Source: Pipra filicauda
Lineage: Eukaryota > Chordata > Aves > Passeriformes > Pipridae
Reading direction: 5' to 3'
Length of the DNA stretch: 64,000 nt
Assembly: GCF_003945595.2 (NCBI RefSeq)
Contig: NW_024104446.1
Span: forward strand, 248,001-312,000
In this document: one piece after another, positions 53,101-64,000 of the stretch
How the letters are laid out: each line of letters begins with the position of its first letter
How positions within the stretch are numbered: position 1 is the stretch's first letter
Notes under the pieces: model-generated
What the model was told of the DNA's origin: nothing
The model's database searches: none
What the model saw: the letters and a program-made list of their open reading frames with translations, nothing else
Position numbers and translations under genes: made by a program

Positions 53101-54214
53101 CGACTAAAAATAATATCTTTTTGCTAGCAGTGAGCCCCAAAGAAGAGCTTAGGATCAAACACTTTAACTATTTATGTGGCCAACCACTTTGCCATCACTC
53201 TGTGTGATAACAAAGAAAAAGGTGTTTAGAAGGAAGAGAAAACAGAATGCTTTATGGCATCCCTAGGACTGATGAAAGGGGTAGATTAAGGGCAAAAAAA
53301 AAAAATCACTATTACAAAGTACTGAAATTTACTAAACTCGGACCTTTTTTTGACGTCAGAGAGAAATAAAGAGGACCCAGGAGGCATACAAAAATCCTTC
53401 TGAGTAATCCAGACATACGGTAGAGGTGGGATATTACCAATGCAGAGATTGTGTGGGAACAGTTACGGCATAATCCCCTCACAAGTCTCTATTTCACCGG
53501 CCTTGAGCGCTTCTATTTTCTATCCATCATTTTCTGGCTGTCTGTTGGTTTGCTTCTTAACTCAAGCCTGCATAGGATAATAGGCTACAATTACATTAAC
53601 CGCCTTTCATCTCAGTTTGAATTAAATTTGTTCTGCTAGCCAGCTTGAAAATCTGTCCCAAGTCATTTTGCTTAAGTCAAAGAATAATAAACCCCCTCAG
53701 TCCGATAATTTAGTCAATGGTTTTAATATTGTGAAATGTTTTTTTAACTGAGAGATAATATCAAAGTTAGTATTTAAGAGGAAAAATTCAGTTACAATAT
53801 TTGTCAGTAATATACATGATTTTAAGAATATTTAAAATACAACCCTATCCTCAGTTGTCTTTGCATTCCCAAGGTCTTTTTTCTCACTTGTTTTCTGATT
53901 GGGTTTCTAATTTATGTAGAATCAACACTATAATTTGTAACATTATCCATAATTTAGAAATGCAAAATATTTTAATGTCAATTGAAACACAATTCTGGTG
54001 ACTGAAATGGTCCATCATGCCAGAAAAACAAAGTACTTCTTACATTTTATGTAAACAAGAGAGAGAAATCAACAGTGGAGAGATGAACTCTGAGGCGAAT
54101 GCTCTTTTGGGAATATCAGAGTGGAAAAAAAATCCAAATAATTCACTCTATGAAGCTCTACTTCAAGAGTGACTTTGGAATGGCAGAATGTTTTACAAGC
54201 AATCTTGGATTTGC

Positions 54215-54242
54215 TTATTCCTAATATTCATATTAGGAATAA
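54215..54242. repeat. Perfect inverted repeat, 13-base arms
   Basis: TTATTCCTAATAT and its exact complement are separated by TC. This is the longest perfect palindrome noticed in the window. Confidence 0.85.
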
Positions 54243-56687
54243 AAATGAGCACACATTCAAAAGACAAAATATCAAATTGACAGAAATATCTCACAACTAT
54301 ATTCTATTTTAAAAACAAAATGTGCACCATAAAACCCACTGCCATAACAGAAGAAAATTTCAGGTAAAATATACCATTTAGAAACACATAAATCTGGATA
54401 TATCTGGAGTATAGCTTAATATATCCACTATGGAGGAAGAAGATGTATCAGAATAACATTTGGGTTGTACTACTCAGTGCTTCCTTTTTGCTTCTAGGCC
54501 TGCATTTAACCGAAATAATTCAATTTTAACTTCTACCATGTTTATAACAAAGTGACATTAGTCATAATTTCTTTCATTCTCTTTTTCCCAATGAAAGAAC
54601 TACTGTTTGCTGAATATTCATCACTATTTATTTTAAGGTCAGTACTTAAATTACATCTGTTGCAGAAAAGTTTATCTGATGCAAACATAACAAATAAAAG
54701 AATCAGGAGATTCTTGGGTTGAAGAAATTAAGTGTCAAAGGCTGAGGACAGGCAGAGAGTATGCACAGGTTCAAATACTTCGATTAAGGCCATCGACATC
54801 CCGTGGCATAACGACTAAGTCTAAAAACAACCTGTAATGTTATCATAACTTTAACCATGTAGAAATACTTAAGAACATTGACTAGACAATGAAAAACAAA
54901 AAGTAATTCTAAAAAACTGAGGATAGGGAAAGCTCTAACCAAAGCTTCTGAAGGGCAAATGTGAAATGATTTATTAAATCACACAGTTAACTATGTTCCA
55001 AAAACGCAAGAGCAAAAGCAATAAAGTAATGGCACAGGAAAGGTTTCATGAAAGTCAATGACAAAAAGACAAGAGCATTAAGGAAACAAAAACGTCATGA
55101 AGTTTTAGCCTTTTTCTATACTAAAAGCAGGGTTGGAAAATGCATTTGATTTTATACACATCAGGGTGGCATAAATACACGAGAAAAAAAGGAGAAGAAA
55201 AACCCTGAAGTACAACTGAACAATAAAAGCATTTTCTTTTTTAAAAAAATTAAAATAACGCATATCTATCACAAATACTGCATTTACATAATTCCCACTT
55301 CTGAATCTTAGAGTTATTTAACTTATACGTGGTTGGCACTGAACTGCAGTGAAGTTGTTCATCTGTTCAAATGTGCTATTACCTCTTCTTTTATTCATAA
55401 ATACAGAGGAGGCAATCTTTTTGTTCAACATGAAGGATTGATTTATATTTTTTTTTGTGATTTATGTGCTTTTCTTCTTACAATCATAATTTGTCACCTT
55501 CAACATGACCTTTTCTCAAAAAACCCCTTTATCTTTACCAAGTACAAAAAAACAACAAAAAATAATAAAGAGAAGGAAAATGAATGAATGAAGAGAAGCG
55601 AAGTATCAGGAGTGGAAAGGACTTTGTGAACTTGTTTTGTCAAACTCTTGCTGCTCTTCCATACACAGCAATTAACAACCAGCCTCCCAAGAGCAGGGGA
55701 AAGTAAAAGTAAACCATATGTTCCCCAGTTCTCACCAAATCAGGGACATATTTCCTCTTAAGGAACAAGGTGTTATCATGTATTAAAATATTTATCTGAA
55801 TCAGGGCCCAAATCTGTGATTAAATCAACACTACACGTAAGAGAGGATAAAATGGCCTAAAGGAGAACAGGATTAGAAAGTCATTTTGCAGCATCTGTTA
55901 GAAAGTAATTGCTGCCCTTATCTCCCTACAGATCTTGTAAGAACTCATTTCCAGGGCAAATATTTTTTTTTTAAGTTAAACCTTCTTTATGAAATCTGAT
56001 TTATTAAATCTCTTTCAGCACATCTGACTGTTCCTTTACCCTTTAATTCTTATCACTTCTCTGTGAGCAGCCCAAAGTCTTTTCTTCCAAGACAGTGAGC
56101 TCTTTTGGACAGATTTCTTATGTTGTTTTGCCATTCTCACTGCTCTCCCTTTGGCCTCCTGCTGTAATTCAGTATTCCTAAGTTTATCATTGCTCTGTGC
56201 AACACTGAAAGAAAAGTGTTGTGGCAGATCAAATTTTCAAATGTCATTATAAGTTTGCTTTGATTCTAAATGAGACTCCTGACACTGTTTAAAACAGTTT
56301 TCCTAGCTAAGTATTTACTGTCTCTTCTGGTACTTTGTTCTTTTCTTAAATTGCTGAAAAATTTCTTTTCTTGTAATATAAAAATAATAGATGGAGATGG
56401 AGAACTAAATCTGTCAATCCTTCTGAAGTGATAATCTAATAAAGCAGTCAGGTTTCACTGCTGAAGTTTAGGATATCATCAGGGTTCTTGGATTGATGTC
56501 CTTGTAATTAAGCTCCCCAGCCCCATTATCTAGTAAGCTAGATAAAGAATACCACTTACTTTTCAATACATCCACAAGAAAAAAAAAATAGAGAGCTCAA
56601 AGCATGCAAAGGTTACGCAGCTTAATTTATATTTTATACTTTCTGATGGTGATTATTCGGTACAAAAGAAGAAAAGAGTAAGGGACC

Positions 56688-56720
56688 ATTTCTAATATTT
56701 AAAAATTTCTAATATTTAAA
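56688..56720. repeat. 16-base tandem duplication, period 17
   Basis: ATTTCTAATATTTAAA occurs twice, at 56688-56703 and 56705-56720. A short local duplication in A+T-rich sequence. Confidence 0.85.
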
Positions 56721-59600
56721 TATTATCATCTTTCATCTGGTGAGTACAGATAGAATTGGTCTTATGCTACTTGTTGCCTTATCAGTTACCATTCCCTGAA
56801 AATACCTTGCATATGAGACAGAATTTACTTTTGGTTTCAAAGGTTTTGAGTTTAGATTATAAAAGGTAAAATACTACAGATACTACTATTTTTCAGTAAT
56901 AATGTTTATTTTAACTTACTGTCTTTTCAAGTTTTGATTATTTTATGTCTTTCACATGATAATGCAGGCTAAGAATGAAGGCAAAGAAGAAAAAAAGGAC
57001 GTTTATGTAAGCATATATGTTTACATATGTTCAGCCTGCAGAATCCATTATCCCAGATAGTCTATCTCCAGATTTTTAAACAAGAATGTAACAAATATCC
57101 CTCTTAAATACACAAAACTGCAGTAAGGAGGAAAAACACTATGGGTAATCACATTAGATTTCAGTGATCAACTGAACAACAGGACTTCAGCCACAACATA
57201 GTTGCTGAGGACTTCAAGCAATATAGTTTTTATAGCCTCCTATTTTTCCTTATGTTAATTGTTAAAGTACGATTCAAATATCTACGATTTTCTAGGCAAC
57301 TTTTTTCTGGCACTGCCTGTACTTGAGACAGGGTAAGTGTGAGAACATGGGCTCTTCTGCAACAAGTGCAGACATAGAGTTGAGATGGAAAAAAGAAATG
57401 GAAAGAAGACTCAACACATAAGAAAACCTGCATGACTTCTAGATGTCTGCACATACAACTGCAGCAGAATGCAAGTCTGTTGTAACTTGCAGGCCCCTCA
57501 AATTGCGGGCTCTTTAAGCAGGATTTAACACTCTATAATTGATGTGCTCAGTCTATATAATTATCAGAAGCTTCATGGAAAAAGAAATGAGAAGTAATAC
57601 ATTTCTCACTGCCATGCCTTAATACCAAAACACATTTCTTAGTTCTGTCTATGCATAGTTTTAATCTTTTATGTGCATTCTTTTAACACTCTCAGCAACT
57701 ACTGAAGCAATATAAAACAAATAGCTGGCAACAATGTGAAACAAAATGTTCTAACTTTAAAACCAGAAATATAACTATTGCAGCTAAATTTTCATCTATA
57801 TGTAAAGGTATACAATCGACTGAAAGAGACAACAGAAGATGAAAGCATCAGTAGGGAGATGCATATTACTTCTATTAGAGACCATAAGGGGAGAAGAAAA
57901 GTTATCTTTCCATCACCAGGAGATTTCTAACAAGTAGTGTCTTCAGTATCCACCTGACCTAGCCTTTCCTTATTACTGTATAAAACCTGCTTTTCTTCCC
58001 TTTGCTAGCATACAAAATGAATAAATATCACAAGCTGAAGCTGATAGATATATCTATCACCATGGTTTTCATCACAGTGTAGCTTCATTTGTTTTACTTA
58101 TTTGTAAGGTTTTGAAAATAGATTTTAAAATAAAAACAGGGCATGGTATTTTGTGAAAGTTGAGTACTGAGCAATCCATATCAAGCAAGATAAAGAGGCA
58201 CTATTTCAATTTCAAACTTAGCTATGTGTTGATAGCTTGTAAGAGCTCTCACAATGGTATTTTCTTTTCCCATTGCTACCTCTATACTTGCACTAGCTTA
58301 ATGACAAATTGATTAAACCAGATGTCTATTTGAACTCTAACAACTCTTGTCCCAATTACTAATTACCATACTAATGGCCTATCAGATGTAAACTATAAGC
58401 TCTGGTCTACACTGCACGATGGATACTATTTTATCAGCAGCTTAAGATCTGAGAATAATGAAGGAATATTCAACAGCTTTGAAAAATTACAAGCACTGTA
58501 GATCTACTGAGAACCTGACACTCACAAAACCTGTGTTGTCAAATTCATGATTTATTTCATTAAAAAGAATAAAATGTTTGGATCACTATACACATTGAAC
58601 TTGTGCTCTGAAAATAAGGAAAATGTGGATGTTAAGGATGGATCTACCTTAGAAAACTGTTTTCCCTTGAAATAAAAAGTATATCCACTGAAATATATTG
58701 ACTTGGGTAGCACAAGTCCTGACAACAGACATGCAAAGACAGTCCCTTCAGCCTTTGCTCAGTCCTTGTCAAAATTATGTGATCAATTGGCTGGATTAAG
58801 CAGCATCAGCAAGACAACCATTTTAAAGCTACCAAATACTTACTGTAGTATTACAAACCTGGTTTTCAACAGAAAACAACTCTACAACAGCTAATATTTT
58901 CAGTTAACTGTCAATTATAAAATCAGGATCATCTTCAAATCATTTGATCTGATTTTCTTTTAAATGACAACTTTAAAAGAGATACTACTGAAAAACATTA
59001 CTTTCATTATAAATTCTCCTTGAACACTTGCTATGTCCAGCTTAAAAAGGAAAACTTGGAGTCTGTAAGAGGAGTGTATTGCATCAGTTACATTTAGTAA
59101 AGGAATATATGTTGTGATGGTTAAATTCCAACTCACCTCCCATTAAGCATATATTTTGAATTTTCCACATACTGAAGTAGTAAGGGAAATAGTTATTTTG
59201 ACAGGAATATCCTAATGCTTTATTTTATTTGTATAATGCCCTGATAGTTCAAGAGACAAATTTACTTAAGTGATTCCTATAAATATTTCCTACTGGATTT
59301 AAATACAATTTTATAGTTTAAAAAAAAAACATTTTAACAAAGTTCAGAGTATATTTAATCAACTATCTCAGACAGAAAATGATGGCTATTAATAATATAA
59401 AAACATACTAAATATAGAACAGGTCAAATAATCCCTTAGTCATTTCAATTTAAATTGATTTTTCTTTAAATTAAAATGAAAAAAAATATTTTCAGTCATT
59501 TAAAAAGCAAAAATCCTAATAAATGCTGCTCATCATTTACTGAGAATCAATGCTTTGTGCCTCAGTGAATGCTGTCATTTCAGGAAGATACTGTCTTATT

Positions 59601-59630
59601 AAAAAAAAAAAAAAAAACAAAAAAGCAAAA
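59601..59630 (+). repeat. Poly-A run (17) and A-rich tail
   Basis: Seventeen consecutive A followed by CAAAAAAGCAAAACC. This is the longest homopolymer in the window. The sequence to its left was checked for a processed-transcript or LINE body and none was recognised. Confidence 0.9.
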
Positions 59631-61805
59631 CCAACAAAAACAGAGAAGGTGGGTTTTGAGGGACATCCAATAATCATCCAATTTAATAAGCTCACCATGA
59701 AGTCCACTGCCACAAACCTCAAAAAAAGGTCAGAATTTACATGAACATGCAAAACTTACTCTGTGCAGAAACAGCTGGGGCTCCTTTGAAATGATCTCAT
59801 TTTTACAGATCAGTTTCAAATGAGAAGAAACCACATTACTTGTATCAATATATCTGTGGCCCACAACAATTCTTATTTGTTTTGCTTACAACTGGAGTTT
59901 CCACTACAGAGTATTTAATTCTAACAGTACATAATGAAATACCACTTCAGTGTGTTGAAATCAATGTCTGTAACTAAATCATAATGCTCTTTACAATAGA
60001 ACTCTACTCTCTTTAAAGTTCAGCCAACCAAACCTCATTTGTGCTGATAATCATTTAAGGAAAATGAACCAGTTCTCCTTTCTCTCTAATAAAATACTGT
60101 AAAAAAATCTTGCTAGGTCCTCAATATGGTAATACCATGAATGATTCAGGGAAAGAATTTCATTAAGGATTTTTACTAGAATATATTTAAGTGCTTCTAC
60201 CAGAAAATATTATCTATTTCATCCCTGGTAAAAGCCACAGGAGAAAGGTAAAGCTGTACAAAGAAGTTAATAAACAAGTAATATATCTCCAGGTGTAGCA
60301 ACCAGAATAGTCTATCAGCATCTGCTACTTAACATCTCAATTTGGTGCTCATTTCTAAGCAATGAGCAGCTGCACTGCACCAGGGGAAGAAGCAGTTGGT
60401 TAATCCAGAGGGCTTGTGGTGGGAGCAAGACAAGGCAACAACAGCAAGACGCCTTGGGATGGAGCTATACACCCAGAAGACACCTCAGAAGTGGGAGTCC
60501 AGGGAAGTCAAGGGATGTGTGGCTCCTGAAATCTGAAGGACATTCAGTCTTGTCTCCTGACTGACTTCTTATTTGCCTTCAGTCACAACTTTGAAAATTT
60601 TGATTGATTCATCATACCTAAACTGAAAACTAATAAAAAGAACCTGCTTGTTTGTGAAACAACTGAAAATTGATGGCTTTACATAGCCAAAACTAATTTA
60701 AGGAAAAAAAATTTGATTAAGGGGACAGTAATACTACTTCTTTTCACTTCTCTCCCTTTTTCCCTGTCCCTAGAACTGAAAAACTGCCTCTGTCTAAGAT
60801 GCTGATATCAGACTATGATCAGCAAGGATGGGGCCATGTCAGGAAACTCTTTGGCTTTCTTTCCCTGACCTTTTCCAGCACAAAGGACCAATAATGATAC
60901 CTAACATTTTGATAATCATTTTTAAGGTGGATCCATACCTCATACAGTAGCCAAGATCTCCTTAGGAAGACCAAAAAATTAAAATCACTCTGATACCACT
61001 GATTTCTCAAATGTGTACATATACATTGTATTTGTGTTTCATGAAGGCAAAAAGAATAATATATGTCAAATCCTTTGGTTTAATACAGAGTCCATGAAAA
61101 ACTGTACTAGTAACATTTTTTCTCACCTTGAAAATGTTTTGTCATCCATAAAGTTTTGTAGCAGTGTTTATTCTTAATTTTTTTTTTAAATCCTCTTAAA
61201 TATTCCCCTTCCACAAAGGAAATATCACTTTCCTCCTAAGGTTCCATAGTTAATTGTCCAAAGCTCAATACAATAGCAGTAGTCAGCAATAATAATAGTG
61301 AGGTAGAGGGTTGTTACTGTAACATAGCATAAACTGAATTTAATCAGTTACAATAGAGCAGTAAATAGTAGAATTTTTAAAAAGAAGTCCCTGAAACATC
61401 TGGGTTTTTTAGTCACAACTCAGCTGAAGGGTTTTTTTCTGATGACAGCAGGATGAGTAGCCAGAAAAGCCATTGATTACTTTCTTTTCGTTCTATAAAG
61501 AGAACCACTTATCTTTAACAAAAGCAGTAGGAAGGGCCAACTAACTTCATACTCCACTGGAAATACGTGTTATTTTTCCCCCCTGCCCGCAGCAAATATT
61601 CTAACTTTCAAAAATTGAAGTGGGGGTTTGGGTTAGGAGGTGATGGAGGATTAAGTATTGTCGCCTTTGAGATTTAGGAAAAAAATAAGCTTTCTAATTC
61701 TTAAAAAAACCCCAACCTTCAAGAGCTAGTTTTATGGTGTAAAGTCTGTAAACAAAGATTTAACAGACTTCAAAGAGGGACAACTGCCCAGGGAGAAGAC
61801 TCTGA

Positions 61806-62975
61806 CTTCACTGTCTCCTTAAGAGGAGGATGCAGTGGAACAAGAAAAGAATCAAAACTGAGTGGATCAGAGACCAAATCCACAAAGAGACACAGGAGTT
61901 GTGATGCTTATCTGCCACCAAATTGTTTGATGCCCAGTTGCTCAAAGCAGAATTCCCAAATCCAGAACAACTCCCAGAGTTGCCCATACAGCACACAGGT
62001 TGCAGTTAAGTGGCATGGGACGACACTGTTGGAGACCTTCTAAGACACTTGTACTGTCACCAAGGTGTGTTTTGTATGACTGGGGAGTTACAGACCGAAG
62101 CCATTTATTGGACTAACTGTGTAAACACTTTCTCTGGCCAGAAATGGCTGGATCAGAATATTCACTGGGCAGGTGTGAGACATACAAGACAACAATTGGA
62201 CAAGCTGTTATTATCTGAAAAATACCTGGAATCCAACAGCAAGTAAGAGTGAATACTGAAGATGTAAAATGGTTAGATCAGGCACACAGGGCCTGGCTTT
62301 ATCACAGCAGTTCATTAATAAGGAACTGTAAAAAGTACTCTGCTAGAGTGATTCACAAATGCTATCCTATACATGGCAATTTATGATTTGTGAGGTTAAT
62401 AATGGCTCCCATGAATAATGACAGTTTATAATCCAACCCAGCAGCATGAAAAGAACAGAATAATTATATCTGTGGTTAACAGAGTTAACCAAGTTAGTGA
62501 CAATGATAATCAAACTAAATGTATTCATGATTTTTGGAGACCCCAGCATTTTATATGGACACAAAGAATGGACTACGGGGGTATTATGTTTATGCAGATT
62601 AGGAGAGACAAATGGCTGGTAGAACCATATGCTGCAAAGAACTTGCTCTCCACTGTCAGCAACCTCCTAGAAGTTTTTTCTGGAATTTGAACAGCACTAT
62701 CTTACAAGAAATTCTCCAGTCTCTTTACATTTTCTCAAGCAATACCAAGGGATGGTGCAACTGCAAGCACCTCTCCCATTGGGCTGGTGCTTTACAAGAA
62801 GAGTTGTTCATACTGATTTCTGGCTTATGTGATTGATATTACTCAGCCTCACTAACTCTTAACTGCAGTTCTAGTCCTGGACGCAGAGGAGCATTCCCAG
62901 CTGTCTTCACTGCACATCCTGAAGGATGCAATGCAGCACAGCCCCATCATTTTCAACAGCTTAAACTGGAAGTGA
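61806..62975 (+). pseudogene. Decayed coding-like stretch of unknown family
   Basis: One reading frame stays open far more than expected in this A+T-rich sequence. From 61806 to 62246 it is interrupted only by TGA at 61902 and TAA at 62007. A run of stops then follows, but a second frame is open from 62249 to 62383. The first frame resumes from about 62418 and runs to 62975 with stops only at about 62688, 62814 and 62853. The pattern is what a roughly 1.2 kb coding sequence with two compensating frameshifts and several nonsense changes would leave. The conceptual residues are rich in tryptophan (for example TFSGQKWLDQNIHWAG) and include charged and hydrophobic blocks. I do not recognise the family. 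Retroelement origin, such as an old endogenous retrovirus gene, is a guess from size and context; no LTRs or other retroviral genes were identified beside it. It is on the strand opposite ATRNL1 and is certainly non-functional as a protein as it stands. Confidence 0.4.
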
Positions 62976-63627
62976 GGGGAAATCCCTTAAACTGTAAGTC
63001 TTTGCAACCTATTCTGACACTGTCTGAGACTAAGGCAAAACATTATGCTATGCAGATACGTGCAATTCTGCTTTAAAGGTAGCCCTGGGCAATATGTAAA
63101 GTCAGCCTAACCAACAAGGCCCTTTGTCCCCTCCTTCTTTCTAAAAACAAGCATAGAAACTCAGGTTATAACTTTGCTGGATAACAGAAAATCAGGCTCA
63201 ACAATAAAGCAATTTTATGGTAGTCATGACCTCCCTTCTTCTCTTCTTCCCAGTAACTCTCCAGTGGGACACAGTCTATGCCTGTTTCTCTTTTTCCTGT
63301 ATAGGTAAACACTAGCATCACTCCCACTCCTAAATTCATCTCAGTCCAGACTCAATATCTAACTGAGGACAGAATGATTGTCTGCAGCTTATATTTAGCT
63401 TCAAATCTTTATGGTTCTATTTCAGACCTTGCAAACTTATCTATTCTTTTCAGTTGTGCTACTTTACTATAATAAAAATAGCACATAGAAGCATTACCTT
63501 ACCTGTACATCCCTACACAACTGCAACTATAGCAACACTCGGCACCAAAAATTACTAGCATTTTATAACAAATGCATCCTGAGCAGTGGAATTCAAAATG
63601 GGTCTCACTGGCATGTCATTTGTGAAA

Positions 63628-63668
63628 GACTTGGGCAGCCTGCCCTGTTCCACTGCTTCACTGATATA
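63628..63668 (-). mobile_element. Possible CR1 internal scrap
   Basis: CTTGGGCAGCCTGCCCTGTT followed by CCACTGCTTCA resembles the complement of the CR1 block that reads 'tgaagcactggaacaggctgcccag'-like in sense copies. Only about 40 bases match and there is no 3' end, so the call is weak. Confidence 0.35.
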
Positions 63669-64000
63669 ACGTGCACCAAAAAAACCAGATTATTCAAATG
63701 TCAATCACTGAATGGCATGGCCATGGCACTGGAGGAACAATTTTTATAAACAAGGTATTTTGATTCACTTATTTTGAAAGAAAATCCAGCACAGTATATT
63801 TTTCAAATAGGAAACCAAGCAGATATAACTTAATTAAATCTATATCCAGCATGCGTAATAACATAAACCAGTTGGGCAGAAGAGACAGGGACACTGCTTG
63901 CATTCCTATTTTACAGCCAAGAATGTCTGAAAAGTTGTAACAAAGATCAGTTTTGCTCTGCACTTTGCATTTTTGGAAGTAGCCTGAAGAGGAAGTAACG

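Larger units (their letters stand above)
42263..64000 (-). other. ATRNL1 intron upstream of the EGF exon (incomplete)
   Basis: This is the last 21.7 kb of the phase 2 intron before the laminin-EGF exon. It was searched by eye for a minus-strand cysteine-rich exon that would complete the EGF module; none was recognised. It contains two oppositely oriented CR1 fragments at 49.87-50.11 kb, homopolymer runs at 44.55, 48.87 and 59.6 kb, a 13-base-arm palindrome at 54.2 kb, a decayed coding-like stretch at 61.8-63.0 kb and a possible CR1 scrap at 63.6 kb. G+C-richer patches at about 45.1-45.4 kb and 60.36-60.56 kb are unidentified. Confidence 0.75.

Noticed and set aside
55597..55690. CR1-like words (GTGGAAAGGACTTTGTGAAC, TCAAACTCTTGCTGCTCTTCC)
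   Set aside because: The resemblance to a minus-strand CR1 3' region is partial and lacks the diagnostic terminal repeats, so I left it out of the feature list.
57230..57454. 74-codon minus-strand frame with several cysteines, considered as an EGF exon
   Set aside because: The cysteine spacing does not fit a laminin-EGF module and the frame lacks the flanking splice sites in the right phase.
59550..59752. Poly-A run with short frames, considered as a processed pseudogene tail
   Set aside because: The bases preceding the A run do not resemble the 3' end of a known transcript and no polyadenylation signal or target duplication was evident.
59755..59830. Possible minus-strand exon with an AGTAAG donor
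   Set aside because: The translation has no cysteine or EGF character and does not match the expected upstream ATRNL1 sequence.
1..64000. CRISPR arrays, tRNA or rRNA genes, and bacterial-type operons or defence systems
   Set aside because: The sequence is avian-type nuclear intron. No regularly spaced repeats, cloverleaf candidates or prokaryotic gene arrangement were seen.

Overview
The window is vertebrate nuclear DNA, almost certainly from a bird. It is A+T-rich, has no long open frames over most of its length, contains GT-AG introns, and carries several fragments of the CR1 LINE family with the typical avian 3' end (a block resembling TTGGAAGGGACCTTAAAGAC, followed by ATTCTATGA-like repeats). 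I saw no Alu, B1 or LINE-1-like sequence. There is no operon, CRISPR array, rRNA or tRNA.

One gene can be supported. On the minus strand lie four consecutive internal exons of attractin-like 1 (ATRNL1) at 42210-42262, 21670-21764, 21007-21085 and 19633-19790. All four have canonical splice sites, and their phases join without a break into 127 codons. They encode the last loop of a laminin-type EGF module and then the conserved extracellular region just before the transmembrane helix. I recognised ATRNL1 rather than its paralogue ATRN from the residues; no database search was run. The first three intron-free residues of each exon fit the reading frame of the one before it.

The layout, read along the gene, is as follows. 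64000-42263 is part of a large upstream intron. Then come the EGF exon, a 20.4 kb intron (42209-21765), and a tight cluster of three exons separated by introns of 584 and 1216 bases. 19632-1 is part of a large downstream intron. The transmembrane and cytoplasmic exons, and the CUB, EGF, kelch, PSI and lectin exons, are not visible and probably lie outside the window.

The introns hold CR1 fragments in both orientations, including two that point away from each other at about 49.9-50.1 kb, plus simple repeats, short tandem duplications, a canonical G-quadruplex motif and several perfect short palindromes. The most unexpected element is a plus-strand stretch at about 61.8-63.0 kb. It looks like an old, broken protein-coding sequence of unidentified, possibly retroelement, origin. 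I found no convincing novel biological system; the remaining observations are modest and are graded accordingly.
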